Shown in pieces: positions 44,915 through 53,891 of a stretch of 64,000 nucleotides of DNA. This DNA comes from Nostoc sp. 'Peltigera membranacea cyanobiont' 210A. Lineage in GTDB: Bacteria > Cyanobacteriota > Cyanobacteriia > Cyanobacteriales > Nostocaceae. The notes under the pieces are model-generated. The model ran no database searches. It was given only the letters and a program-made list of their open reading frames with translations, and was not told the origin of the DNA. The DNA is taken from the NCBI RefSeq assembly GCF_002246015.1, contig NZ_NOLJ01000012.1, positions 121,524-185,523 of the forward strand, written 5' to 3'. The first letter of the stretch is position 1, and each line of letters opens with the position of its first letter. Both the position numbers and the translations under genes were made by a program.

Positions 44915-45514
44915 ATGACTATAGCTACAACGACAAGCGAAGATCGCAGTGCAGGACACGAAGAACATCCAGATTTAAGAGTTTGGGGACTTTTGACATT
45001 CCTCGCCTCTGAATCCCTGATGTTTGGAGGATTTTTTGCCACCTATTTATTTTTCCGAGGTACTACAGCGGTTTGGCCTCCAGAAGGAAGTGAAGTAGAA
45101 CTACTTGTGCCGACAATTAACACCATTATTCTGGTGTCTAGTAGTTTCGTGATTCACTTCGGTGATACGGCGATTAAAAAGAATAACCTCAAGGGAATGC
45201 AATTGTGGTATGCAATTACTGCACTCATGGGGGCAATTTTCTTAGGTGGTCAGGTTTATGAGTATTCAACATTAGGATACGGACTGACTACCAACGTCTT
45301 CGCCAACTGCTTTTATATCATGACCGGGTTCCACGGTTTGCACGTTTTTGTGGGACTGTTATTGATATTACGTGCATTGTGGCGATCGCGTCTTCCCGGT
45401 GAATATTCTGCAACCAATCATACTTTCATCGAAATGACAGAAATTTACTGGCACTTCGTAGACATTATTTGGATTGTATTATTCACCTTGGTGTACATTC
45501 TGACTTTGTTTTAA
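44915..45514 (+). CDS. coxC: cytochrome c oxidase subunit III, 199 aa
   Basis: Third core subunit of the aa3 oxidase, five membrane helices (for example LLTFLASESLMFGGFFATYLF and HTFIEMTEIYWHFVDIIWIVLF split across the C-terminus). Starts MTIATTTSED at 44915; the frame is open to 44834 but that would add a non-family leader. Last gene of coxBAC, separated from coxA by the palindromic minisatellite. Confidence 0.93.
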   Translation: MTIATTTSEDRSAGHEEHPDLRVWGLLTFLASESLMFGGFFATYLFFRGTTAVWPPEGSEVELLVPTINTIILVSSSFVIHFGDTAIKKNNLKGMQLWYAITALMGAIFLGGQVYEYSTLGYGLTTNVFANCFYIMTGFHGLHVFVGLLLILRALWRSRLPGEYSATNHTFIEMTEIYWHFVDIIWIVLFTLVYILTLF

Positions 45515-45558
45515 CAAAAGTTAGGAGTGAGGAGCCAGAAGTGAAGAGTTAATAATTT

Positions 45559-45635
45559 ATAACTTCTAACTCGTAATTCACAACTTCTAACTCATAACTC
45601 CTAACTCCTAACTCCTAACTCGTAACTCATAACTC
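45559..45635. repeat. heptameric short tandem repeats (TAACTCC)
   Basis: Roughly ten imperfect copies of CTAACTC or TAACTCC between coxC and the next gene. STRR class. Confidence 0.8.
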
Positions 45636-45649
45636 TCCAGGACTTTATT

Positions 45650-46135
45650 ATGCAAGCTAATACAAACCAATTCTCATGGTTCCAGGTTCCAGAAGACATT
45701 AAAAACTTATTAGTTTTAGCTGCACAAAACTGGGAAAATACATCAGAATCAGAAAAATATATTCAACAAGCTTTAGCACAAACTGGTGAAAATACAGATG
45801 TCTTGGTAGCAGCATATAGATTTTTCTATTATAAAAATAATTATTCTCTTGCACTACAAACAACAGCCAAATTATTAGATAAAATTAAAGAACTAGAAAA
45901 TTTTCCTGATGACTGGGAGCAACTTAAGCCGATACTAGTCAGTCGCAAAGAAGAACCACAAATTCGATTGTACTTAAATGCTTATGCTGCTTCTGGATTA
46001 GTACTAGCAAATTTAGGAGAAATTGAGGAAGCAAAAAAAATCAGCACCAAAGTCAAAGAAATAGACGAAAAGCATGATTTTGGTGCCGGAATTCTCCTGG
46101 ATATTTTGACACGTCCAGCAGAAGAAGATGATTAA
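45650..46135 (+). CDS. TPR-like hypothetical protein, 161 aa
   Basis: All-helical protein with TPR-like helix pairs (YIQQALAQTGENTDVLVAAY, and LNAYAASGLVLANLGEIEEA). It begins MQANTNQFSW and sits directly downstream of coxC, in the position of a small gene that follows the cox2 operon in Anabaena. Composition is AT-rich. Possibly an assembly or scaffold factor; no function known. Confidence 0.7.
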   Translation: MQANTNQFSWFQVPEDIKNLLVLAAQNWENTSESEKYIQQALAQTGENTDVLVAAYRFFYYKNNYSLALQTTAKLLDKIKELENFPDDWEQLKPILVSRKEEPQIRLYLNAYAASGLVLANLGEIEEAKKISTKVKEIDEKHDFGAGILLDILTRPAEEDD

Positions 46136-46173
46136 TTAGTCAATGCACTTCTCGACAAGAAAGAGTGGGGGTG

Positions 46174-46202
46174 CGTAGAGACGCGATTAATCGCGTCTGT
46201 AA
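46174..46202. repeat. 20-bp perfect palindrome (AGACGCGATTAATCGCGTCT)
   Basis: A perfect palindrome at 46179-46198 extended by GTAG/GTAA flanks. The same palindrome interrupted by another repeat is at 50417-50481. Confidence 0.75.
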
Positions 46203-46242
46203 AACAACCAATGCCCAATGAATGCCCTTTTTGTGAAAAATC

Positions 46243-46413
46243 ATGAACAATTGGTTATCTACCAGATCGTATTCCTCTTACTCCCTATTAGGAGCAGCTA
46301 CTGATAGTAACTCTATCTTTCCTCCTATCATTATACCTACTAAACTTCCTGTAGGTAATATTCCTAATGTCTCTCCGATCCTGATCGTCCAATCTTCTCC
46401 GTTATCAATTTAA
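46243..46413 (+). CDS. possible small Ser/Pro-rich protein, 56 aa
   Basis: An ATG-started 56-codon frame ending 5 bases before the ATG of the cupin gene. The product (MNNWLSTRSYSSYSLLGAA at the start, FPPIIIPTKLPVGNIP in the middle) is Ser-, Pro- and Ile-rich. Tight coupling to the next gene favours a real leader gene, but the composition is low and no ribosome binding site is clear. Confidence 0.3.
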   Translation: MNNWLSTRSYSSYSLLGAATDSNSIFPPIIIPTKLPVGNIPNVSPILIVQSSPLSI

Positions 46414-46418
46414 AAGTT

Positions 46419-47030
46419 ATGAAAGGTAGGGATTGGCTGCTAACGGGGGACGGTCAGTATCAAGCTTGTAAATCTGTAAGAGCCTGGGATTTATTGAGAG
46501 AAAATTATCGCCTTTATCGGTTTTTAACTGAGGTGGAAGATGTTCTCAATAGCGGGGATGATGAAGTCAGTTGTCTACCAGAAATTCGGATGCTCGTAAG
46601 GCGCTTGATAGTAAATTCCTACTGGGTACGAAGTCAACAGTTAGAGCCTTCACCCAAAACGGGAACCTCTGTTTTACTCCTATACGATGAATTGGGTTTT
46701 CCCTTGACTGTGCAAACAGTAACATTTGCACCGGGAACCCGATCAAACATTCATAATCATGGGACATGGGGAATAGTCGCGGTGTTAAAAGGTCAGGAAA
46801 AAAATACTTTTTGGCGACGCACTAATAGCCCCGAATTTCAGGACAAAATTGAAGCAACGGGAGAGGTAACTCTATCCCCAGGAGACATTATTAGCTTTAC
46901 TCCCGATGCAATTCACTGTGTAGAAGCAGTGGGTGATGAACCAACTGTGACTTTTAATATCTACGGTGAAACCGATCCGAATCAGAGATTTGAGTTTGAC
47001 CCGATTAAGTATAGTGCTAAAAACTTTTAG
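46419..47030 (+). CDS. cupin-fold protein, cysteine dioxygenase-like, 203 aa
   Basis: Small non-haem metal-binding cupin. The first cupin motif is APGTRSNIHNHGTWGIVAVLKG, which has the paired His but not the usual Glu, and the second is GDIISFTPDAIHCVEAVGD with the third His; this pattern resembles the cysteine dioxygenase type I branch. Substrate unknown. It belongs to the genes following the heterocyst cox operon. Confidence 0.8.
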   Translation: MKGRDWLLTGDGQYQACKSVRAWDLLRENYRLYRFLTEVEDVLNSGDDEVSCLPEIRMLVRRLIVNSYWVRSQQLEPSPKTGTSVLLLYDELGFPLTVQTVTFAPGTRSNIHNHGTWGIVAVLKGQEKNTFWRRTNSPEFQDKIEATGEVTLSPGDIISFTPDAIHCVEAVGDEPTVTFNIYGETDPNQRFEFDPIKYSAKNF

Positions 47031-47056
47031 CATCACGCAGTAGGGTCATCACAGGC

Positions 47057-47257
47057 GTGCATTGGTGTCAACTTAACCCTAAACCCTCTTGGTGACAACG
47101 TTTTGCCCTCACCCCCAGCCCCTCTCCCCAAGAGAGAGGGGAGCTAGACATTTAATTCCCCTTCTCCCAAGGGAGAAGGGGTTAGGGGATGAGGGCGTGA
47201 GGGATTTGCAAAACACCTGTCTGATATAGTTTTCGCCTTAATTTGACACCAATGCAC
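47057..47257. repeat. 201-bp MITE-like element before the nitrogenase-associated gene
   Basis: GTGCATTGGTGTCAA at 47057-47071 is repeated inverted at 47243-47257 (perfect over 15, 19 of 20 if TTAA is included). The interior holds two GC-rich hairpins (CCCCTCTCCCC against GGGGAGAGG, and CCCCTTCTCCC against GGGAGAAGGGG). No coding frame. Confidence 0.65.
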
Positions 47258-47305
47258 AGCCGTGCGCCCTTACAAACGAATCGTATTCTACTAAGAGGTA
47301 GTTAA

Positions 47306-47755
47306 ATGGCAAGAGTAATTTTCTATAGCAAACCAGGCTGTAAAGGTGGTACTAAGCAAAAAGTTTTGCTAACAGCTGCCGGTCATGAAGTGATACCACA
47401 GAACCTGCTAACAGAACCTTGGACAGTTGAACGGTTGCGCTCATTTTTTGGCGATCGCCCCGTAGCCGAATGGTTTAATCCTTCCGCCCCAAAAGTAAAA
47501 TCTGGTGAGGTGGTTCCTGAAAAAGTGGATGAACAAACTGCTTTGGCGCTGATGCTGAAAGAGCCACTGTTAATTCGCCGTCCTTTGTTAGAAGTAGGCG
47601 AACAGCGTGAGGTAGGATTTGATGTCCAAAAGATTGATACTTGGATTGGCTTACAAGCTGTGGATGAATCTTTGCAAGAAATCAGCGACAAGCTTTTGAA
47701 GCAAGATTTGCAAAACTGTTCCCACGGTCATGGTCATCATCACCATAATCATTAG
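47306..47755 (+). CDS. nitrogenase-associated ArsC/Spx-family protein, 149 aa
   Basis: Thioredoxin-fold protein of the arsenate reductase-like family annotated as nitrogenase-associated. Begins MARVIFYSKP with GCKGGTKQK, so a single Cys replaces the CxxC seen in true redoxins; RPVAEWFNPSAPKVKSG and LLIRRPLLEVG are characteristic. The C-terminus ends in a His-rich tail (CSHGHGHHHHNH) that could bind metal, possibly nickel, zinc or iron. Placement close to fdxB and the cox operon fits a nitrogen-fixation role. Confidence 0.87.
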   Translation: MARVIFYSKPGCKGGTKQKVLLTAAGHEVIPQNLLTEPWTVERLRSFFGDRPVAEWFNPSAPKVKSGEVVPEKVDEQTALALMLKEPLLIRRPLLEVGEQREVGFDVQKIDTWIGLQAVDESLQEISDKLLKQDLQNCSHGHGHHHHNH

Positions 47756-47827
47756 GCTGGTTGTAACCATCATGGTGAACAACATCAAAAGCAAGCCAGC
47801 TTAAGTTATTAGACTTCTTCTATGAAT

Positions 47828-47863
47828 CAAAAGCCCTCTCCCAAGCTTGGGAGAGGGCTTTTG
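47828..47863. terminator. 36-bp perfect palindrome, bidirectional terminator
   Basis: AAAAGCCCTCTCCC paired with GGGAGAGGGCTTTT around a central AAGCTT. It lies between two convergent genes (47306-47755 and desB) with A/T tracts on both sides, so it can terminate both. Confidence 0.9.
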
Positions 47864-47872
47864 AAATAGGCT

Positions 47873-48952
47873 CTAGTCTTTAGCTAACTTGTTGTTGGAT
47901 GTGTAGTAAACCTTACTACCAGTATCAGGTACAAAATGGCAGCTGACGCATGAACGCCATAATGACTTCCAAATAGGTTCTTCCGATTTGTGGAAATACT
48001 CACCCATCACTGGTTTTATTGCCTCAGTTGCCTTCAACAAATTGTAGTGAGGGATGTTAAGGAATATATGGTGAGCAACATGAGTACCAATATCGTGATG
48101 GATATGATTAACCAAACCATAATCACGGTCAATACTAGAAATTGCACCTTTTAAAAAAGTCCAATCTTCTCCACGATACCAGGGAAGCTCTGGCTCAGTG
48201 TGGTGCAAAAATGTCACCAAATCTAGCCAAACTATGAACACAAGATAGGGCACAGCATAATATTTCAGTAACCACATCCAACCCCATTGGTAGGTGAGGA
48301 AACCGAGCAAGCCTACCATGCCAATCAAAAGTACAGTACTAGTGAGGACATCCCATTTTTCCGATGGTTTGAAAAGCGAACTGCTGGGCATAAAGTGGGA
48401 GCCTTCTTTATTAGGAGAACGCTTAAACAGATACACAGGATAAGCCAAGAGAAAAACATAATACCTGCCGATCTTTTGGGCTAAAGGCATCTCCTTATAT
48501 TGTGATTCTGTCACAGGATACCAGCTTTCATCGTTATCGATATTGCCAGTATTTTTGTGATGGGTTCTATGACTGATCCGCCAACCATGATAAGGAACAA
48601 GTATTGGTGTGTGAGAAAGATGTCCAATCAAATCATTGAGCCATTTATGCTTAGAAAAAGATTGGTGTCCGCAGTCATGCCCGACTACAAACAAAGCCCA
48701 AAACATCGTTCCTTGCATTAGCCAGAAAATCGGGAAGAAAAGCCAAGAATCCAGGTAATTAGCTACTGCATAAAGCAGACCGATAATTAGGATGTCACGA
48801 AAAAAGTAAAAAAGTGATTTTGTTACATTGGGCTGAAAGCATTCAGCTGGGATTGCAGCTTTTAAATCTTGAAGAGTGAAAGGTAATTTAGTGGAATCCT
48901 CAGACGTTTCGCAGCCAGGAGGATTGTTGAACGTGATGGTATCTAATTGCAC
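47873..48952 (-). CDS. desB: acyl-lipid omega-3 (delta-15) desaturase, 359 aa
   Basis: Membrane di-iron enzyme adding a double bond at the omega-3 position of 18-carbon acyl groups on glycerolipids, giving alpha-linolenic acid. Three His boxes: HDCGH, HRTHH and HVAHH. Hydrophobic segments flank them. The sequence, including GISHRTHHKNTG-like and YFHKSEEP stretches, fits DesB more than DesA, and DesA is next door. Downstream-most of a desC-desA-desB series on the minus strand. Confidence 0.92.
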   Translation of the reverse strand: MQLDTITFNNPPGCETSEDSTKLPFTLQDLKAAIPAECFQPNVTKSLFYFFRDILIIGLLYAVANYLDSWLFFPIFWLMQGTMFWALFVVGHDCGHQSFSKHKWLNDLIGHLSHTPILVPYHGWRISHRTHHKNTGNIDNDESWYPVTESQYKEMPLAQKIGRYYVFLLAYPVYLFKRSPNKEGSHFMPSSSLFKPSEKWDVLTSTVLLIGMVGLLGFLTYQWGWMWLLKYYAVPYLVFIVWLDLVTFLHHTEPELPWYRGEDWTFLKGAISSIDRDYGLVNHIHHDIGTHVAHHIFLNIPHYNLLKATEAIKPVMGEYFHKSEEPIWKSLWRSCVSCHFVPDTGSKVYYTSNNKLAKD

Positions 48953-49172
48953 TGGATTCTTTTGTTGGATATAAATCGGAACTTTATTTGAGACAAGATA
49001 ATCTCACCTCTAGGATGCCCACGAAACTAGCGATCGCTAACACCAAAGAAGATAATTTTTGGCAATTTACCTAACAATTTTTAGTTAGTAAAAAGTCGCC
49101 AAATTCTATTTAAACACAGCATGATAAACGCTCTCGTTGAGTTCAAGAGCGTGAGTATAGTCAGAGTGCTAT

Positions 49173-50225
49173 TTATTGCTCTGTATAATGTTCGTCGAAA
49201 GTCTTATAGCCAACATCAGTTGTGTATAGTTGACATTGGTCTGTAATCTGCTTCATTAAAGGCCAAGAAAACTGACACTCATCATGTAGATAAGGCTCCC
49301 AATTTTCTTTGATGCTGCTGTAAGCTAGGCGCAAATTATAAGAAGGAATCGCAGTGGAAATATGATGAGGGACATGAACATTGATATCGTGGCACAAGAC
49401 TTCTACCCAACGTGGATAATCACAATGAATAGTTCCAGATAGCTGCGCTAGAGCTTCGTTCCATTTGTTCGCTGTCGCAAAAGGAACATCTGCGGCAGTG
49501 TGGTGAACAATAGTAAAAGTACTCATCCAAAAATGGTAAATCATCCAGGGTACTAGCCAAAATTTGACAAATCCCCAGATACCAGTTGTGGCGATAAGAG
49601 TCGGGAAAGCGATCGCTGCAAACACAACTACTACAGCCACAGACAGCTTAATACTCGATTGGTCTTTTGTTTTGAAGTTCCGCCAATCAAAATGCACCAC
49701 AGCCCAATGTCCAATGGAACCTACCCACCAGAAGCGTTTACGCATGAACAGTTCAAAAGCAGACTGTCGGGTTTTATCCCAATTTTCAAACACTTCTGGT
49801 CTAATGGGATGCCAAGCGTTGTCCTCATCCAGCTTGTTGGTATGAGTATGGTGATAATTATGCTTAATGCGCCAACTATGAAAGGGGTAAATTAACGGCA
49901 TCATGAAAAAATGCCCTACCAAATCATTTACCCAACGACGTTTGGCAAAAGACCTATGTCCACAATCATGGCCAATTACAAAAAAACCTGTTAAAGCAGT
50001 GCCCGTAAAAATCCAAGCTAGGGGTAAGAGAAACCAAGGAGTGATAATCAGGCTGTAATAGCCCAAGGCGACTGCCAAGACACTCAGCAGGACTTGTGTC
50101 CAAGCTTTGCGACGGTTCTGCTGAAAACATTCCCTTGGCAGGGTTTTGACAATATCTTTGAGCCGGAAGTCGGAATTACTAGGCTCGTCACTTAGTTTCT
50201 GGCTATTAATTATTGATGTAGTCAT
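49173..50225 (-). CDS. desA: acyl-lipid delta-12 desaturase, 350 aa
   Basis: Introduces the delta-12 double bond into oleoyl groups of membrane lipids. His boxes HDCGHRSF, HNYHHTHTNK and HVPHH. The ATG at 50225 (MTTSIINSQK) is favoured over a GTG six bases upstream. It is 220 bases from desB and 259 from desC. In cyanobacteria expression of this gene rises at low temperature; no regulatory site could be named here. Confidence 0.94.
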   Translation of the reverse strand: MTTSIINSQKLSDEPSNSDFRLKDIVKTLPRECFQQNRRKAWTQVLLSVLAVALGYYSLIITPWFLLPLAWIFTGTALTGFFVIGHDCGHRSFAKRRWVNDLVGHFFMMPLIYPFHSWRIKHNYHHTHTNKLDEDNAWHPIRPEVFENWDKTRQSAFELFMRKRFWWVGSIGHWAVVHFDWRNFKTKDQSSIKLSVAVVVVFAAIAFPTLIATTGIWGFVKFWLVPWMIYHFWMSTFTIVHHTAADVPFATANKWNEALAQLSGTIHCDYPRWVEVLCHDINVHVPHHISTAIPSYNLRLAYSSIKENWEPYLHDECQFSWPLMKQITDQCQLYTTDVGYKTFDEHYTEQ

Positions 50226-50416
50226 GGACACCTAAAAAACAACAAACTCCTCCACCAAGTCACCAAAAAGTAACTTGCCGTAAAAATTCTTCACATTAGC
50301 GCTTCGGATTATAGCAACCTAACCGACACAAGCGCACCCGTAAGTAAATAGCTTTTTGAAAAGTTAGGAGTTAGGAGCGATCGATTTAAAAGCGTTACAC
50401 ATCCTAACTCCTGTAC

Positions 50417-50481
50417 AGACGCGATTAATGAGCCAGCGCGTTGCGGAGGTTCCCCCCGTTGTAGCGACTGGCGTCGCGTCT
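50417..50481. repeat. palindromic repeat interrupted by a second palindromic repeat
   Basis: AGACGCGATTAAT (50417-50429) and CGCGTCT (50475-50481) are the two halves of the palindrome seen whole at 46179-46198. Between them are 45 bases whose core runs from GCCAGCGCG to GCGACTGGC and has inverted ends GCCAG/CTGGC. Confidence 0.7.
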
Positions 50482-50484
50482 CTT

Positions 50485-51306
50485 CTAACTAACTTTTGTT
50501 GGGGCCAACTTCACATTAGTAGCCAGACCAACTGCTTGTAGCAATTGTACTGTCATCCAGGTTAAATCGATTTCCCACCATTCCAGCCCATGACGAGCTG
50601 AGTATTGAAAAGCATGATGGTTATTATGCCAGCCTTCACCGAAAACTAGTACAGCTACCCACCAGCAATTAGTCGATCTATCACCAGAATCATAGCTCCG
50701 ATAGCCAAATTTATGAGTCGCGCTGTTCACCAACCAAGTGCAGTGGTAAACCCAGACAATGCGAACAAAAATTCCCCAGACAACAAATGACCAGCCACCC
50801 AGAAGCAAAAGCAATACACCTAGAGCAACCTGGATCAAAATGAAATATTTTTCTAAAAACTGATAAACTGGGTCTTCGGCAATGTCTTTGGTGAAACGAG
50901 GAACATCAGCGTGAGCGGGACAGTAGTGAATCAGCCAATCCATGTGGCTCCACCAGAAGCCTTTATTAGAATCATGGGGATCGGCATCAGTATCAGAGTT
51001 TAAATGATGAATGCGATGCGTCCCGATCCACTCAATTGGGCCTCCTTGACACGAGAGTGTGCCGAAGAAAACCAAGATATACTCTAGCCACTTGGGAGTT
51101 TGAAAACTGCGGTGGGTGACAAGGCGGTGAAATCCTAGAGTAACTCCTAAGCCACCTGTTACCCAGTACAGCAAGAAACCTACACCAACTGCCGTCCAGC
51201 TAAAGTTACCAGGAACAAAGGCAAATAAAGCGCCAATGTGCAGTCCAATGAAAAACAGGGTATTAACCCAGTTAACTTGAGGTTTGGTTGAAGTAGCAAT
51301 TGTCAT
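50485..51306 (-). CDS. desC: acyl-lipid delta-9 desaturase, 273 aa
   Basis: First desaturase of the pathway, making oleoyl groups. His motifs HRLVTH (HX4H), HRIHH and HNNHH are all present, with GFHRLVTHRSF and ADPHDSNKGFWWSH typical of the acyl-lipid/acyl-CoA type. Normal length. It is the first gene of desC-desA-desB; divergent from the PLP enzyme at 51398. Confidence 0.94.
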   Translation of the reverse strand: MTIATSTKPQVNWVNTLFFIGLHIGALFAFVPGNFSWTAVGVGFLLYWVTGGLGVTLGFHRLVTHRSFQTPKWLEYILVFFGTLSCQGGPIEWIGTHRIHHLNSDTDADPHDSNKGFWWSHMDWLIHYCPAHADVPRFTKDIAEDPVYQFLEKYFILIQVALGVLLLLLGGWSFVVWGIFVRIVWVYHCTWLVNSATHKFGYRSYDSGDRSTNCWWVAVLVFGEGWHNNHHAFQYSARHGLEWWEIDLTWMTVQLLQAVGLATNVKLAPTKVS

Positions 51307-51397
51307 GCAGTAACCTGAATTTGAATTTTCCAGCCTAGTCTGCGCGATCTTAAAATCCGCATATCTATAATCTTAATTTTTTTTGAACGAGGAACTG

Positions 51398-52648
51398 ATG
51401 AACAGCTTAGAACAGCTGCGGCAAGCAGAACAGGCACTATTAGAAATTTTTTCTGGAATTGACACTCAGGTCAAGCATAATCTAAAACGAGTGCTGGATG
51501 CTTTTCGTAATCACCGTGTAGGGGCACACCACTTTGCTGGTGTAAGTGGCTATGGACATGATGATTTAGGACGAGAAACTTTAGATAAAGTTTTTGCCGA
51601 AGTTATGGGTGCTGAAGCTGCGGCTGTACGAGTGCAGTTCGTTTCGGGAACTCATGCGATCGCTTGTGCTTTGTTTGGTGTTCTCCGTCCTGGAGATGAG
51701 ATGTTAGCAGTGGTCGGTTCTCCCTACGATACGCTTGAAGAAGTCATTGGTTTACGAGGTCAAGGTCAAGGCTCCCTTATTGAGTTTGGCATAAATTACC
51801 GTCAGCTAGAGCTAACCCCAGAAGGAATAGTGGATTGGCAAGCTTTAAGCCATGCAGTGGATGACAAAACTCGTTTAGTGTTAATTCAGCGATCTTGTGG
51901 CTATTCTTGGCGACCTAGTTTATCAATTGCCGATATTGAAAAAATCGTCCACTTAGTCAAACAGCAAAACCCGAACACCGTTTGCTTTGTGGATAACTGC
52001 TACGGCGAATTTATTGAAACAAAGGAACCTACAGGCGTAGGTGCTGATTTAATGGCGGGGTCATTGATTAAAAATCCTGGTGGAACCATTGTTAGCGCTG
52101 GTGGTTATGTCGCTGGTCGCGCCGACTTAGTGGAAGCATCCGCCTGTCGCCTCACGGCTCCCGGTATCGGGAGTTACGGCGGTGCTACTTTTGACCAAAA
52201 TCGCCTGCTGTTCCAAGGCTTATTTCTAGCGCCGCAGATGGTAGGAGAGGCGATGAAAGGAACTTATCTTACTGGTTATGTATTTGATAAACTTGGTTAT
52301 CCAGTAAATCCCGCTCCCCTAGCTCCTCGTGGGGATGTAATTCAGGCAATTAAACTCGGTTCTGCCGAAAAGCTAATTGCTTTCTGTAAAGCCATACAAC
52401 AGCATTCTCCAATTGGTTCCTACTTAGACCCTGTTCCAGATGATATGCCGGGGTATGAGAGCCAGGTGGTGATGGCTGGGGGGACGTTTATTGAAGGGAG
52501 TACTTTGGAATTATCAGCAGATGGGCCTTTGCGTGAACCGTATGTGGTTTATTGTCAGGGTGGGACTCATTGGACTCATGTAGCGATCGCACTCGAAGCT
52601 GCGATCGATGCAGTTGGCAGTATCCATAGACAGAAAAAGGGAGAGTAA
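51398..52648 (+). CDS. PLP-dependent enzyme of the methionine gamma-lyase/aluminium resistance family, 416 aa
   Basis: Fold-type I PLP enzyme. The PLP lysine lies in SLIKNPGGT, the phosphate-binding loop in SGTHAIACALFG, and the cofactor Asp in CFVDNCYGEF. Family members are annotated as methionine gamma-lyase-like or aluminium resistance proteins; real substrate unknown. ATG at 51398 after GAGGA is used; a TTG at 51383 would add five residues. Its stop overlaps the start of the hydrolase gene. Confidence 0.88.
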   Translation: MNSLEQLRQAEQALLEIFSGIDTQVKHNLKRVLDAFRNHRVGAHHFAGVSGYGHDDLGRETLDKVFAEVMGAEAAAVRVQFVSGTHAIACALFGVLRPGDEMLAVVGSPYDTLEEVIGLRGQGQGSLIEFGINYRQLELTPEGIVDWQALSHAVDDKTRLVLIQRSCGYSWRPSLSIADIEKIVHLVKQQNPNTVCFVDNCYGEFIETKEPTGVGADLMAGSLIKNPGGTIVSAGGYVAGRADLVEASACRLTAPGIGSYGGATFDQNRLLFQGLFLAPQMVGEAMKGTYLTGYVFDKLGYPVNPAPLAPRGDVIQAIKLGSAEKLIAFCKAIQQHSPIGSYLDPVPDDMPGYESQVVMAGGTFIEGSTLELSADGPLREPYVVYCQGGTHWTHVAIALEAAIDAVGSIHRQKKGE

Positions 52649-53499
52649 TGAGCGATCGCCATAATCCTACTACTGCTACACGCCTGAATGTTTACACCCA
52701 AGGCCAAGGATTCCCAATTTTGGGCTTACACGGTCATCCTGGTACTGGTCGTAGTCTTTCTGTCTTTACCAATCATTTATCAAAACGCTACAAAACTTTT
52801 GCCCCTGATTTACGTGGATACGGTAAAAGCCGCTGTAACGGCAATTTTGAGATGAATGACCATTTGACTGATTTAGAAGCGCTGCTAGACCGTTTGCAGA
52901 TTGAAAAGTGCTTAGTATTAGGATGGTCACTGGGCGGCATCCTGGCAATGGAGATGGCATTACGTTTGCCAGAGCGCGTTACTGGGCTGATTTTGGTGGC
53001 AACAGCTGCAAAACCCCGTGGCAGTCATCCTCCTATAACTTGGCAGGATAATTTATATACTGGCATTGCCGCGCTATTGAACTATATAAAACCGAGTTGG
53101 CAATGGAATATTGAAACTTTTGGTAAGCGATCGCTTTTCCGCTACTTAATCCAACAACATACATCTATTACTTACAATTACATCGCCAAGGAAGCAGTAC
53201 CAGCTTATTTGCAAACTTCTCCTGCTGCTACTCGCGCTCTCTATAGTGCAATTCAATCAGGATACAATCGGGTTTTAGATTTGCAACAAATACAATGTCC
53301 CAGTTTAGTACTTGCTGGTGAACAAGACCGCCACATTACATCTGATTCCAGCTTACAAACTGCTCAACACCTCAAAAATTCTCAGTGGCAGTGCTATCCC
53401 AACACTGCCCATCTTTTTCCGTGGGAAGTTCCCCAGCAGGTGCTAAATGATATTGACCATTGGCTCGAAGTTCATCCGCAGGTAATTGGTAGTCAATAG
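52648..53499 (+). CDS. alpha/beta-fold hydrolase, 283 aa
   Basis: Serine hydrolase. Nucleophile elbow GWSLGG, oxyanion region HGHPGTGRS, acid in AGEQDRHITSD, and catalytic His in NTAHLFPWE. The start overlaps the previous stop in TAATG, so translation is coupled to the PLP enzyme. Substrate unknown; linkage hints that both process one metabolite. Confidence 0.88.
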   Translation: MSDRHNPTTATRLNVYTQGQGFPILGLHGHPGTGRSLSVFTNHLSKRYKTFAPDLRGYGKSRCNGNFEMNDHLTDLEALLDRLQIEKCLVLGWSLGGILAMEMALRLPERVTGLILVATAAKPRGSHPPITWQDNLYTGIAALLNYIKPSWQWNIETFGKRSLFRYLIQQHTSITYNYIAKEAVPAYLQTSPAATRALYSAIQSGYNRVLDLQQIQCPSLVLAGEQDRHITSDSSLQTAQHLKNSQWQCYPNTAHLFPWEVPQQVLNDIDHWLEVHPQVIGSQ

Positions 53500-53891
53500 T
53501 CTAAATATTTAATATTAAAAAAAATATTTAAAAAAATTTTGACTATTGACGAAGAAGAAAAGGAAAGGGAAGATGTGGTGACGCAATGAATGAAAAAGAC
53601 GCAATAACTCCTGATGAAAAGTGCTGAGTGCTGAGTTTCGGGTGCTGAGTGAAAAGACCACCCCACTTGCGGGTGGGGTATCAACCTTTTCTCTATAAGA
53701 AGATTCCGCCCACAAGGGGCGGGGCTTTTACCGTAGTGCGGAAGTACTGAGTACTTCTTAAATTTACTCAGCACTCAGCACGGGCTAAACGCCCCGCTAC
53801 CGCTAACAGCACTCAGTATTGAGTTGGTAAAAGGATTTTCTGTGTCTTTATGTCTTTGCATCAGAGCATCCTTTTCATTCTCTGGCCTAAC
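53500..53891. other. repeat-rich intergenic region
   Basis: No gene. Contains GTGCTGAGT-type heptamers on both sides, two GC-rich hairpins (CCCCACTTGCGGGTGGGG near 53661-53679, CCGCCCACAAGGGGCGGGG near 53707-53725), and a member of the TGTTAGCGG..GGGGCGTTTAGCCC repeat family (minus orientation, about 53778-53808) set inside the heptamers. Confidence 0.6.
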
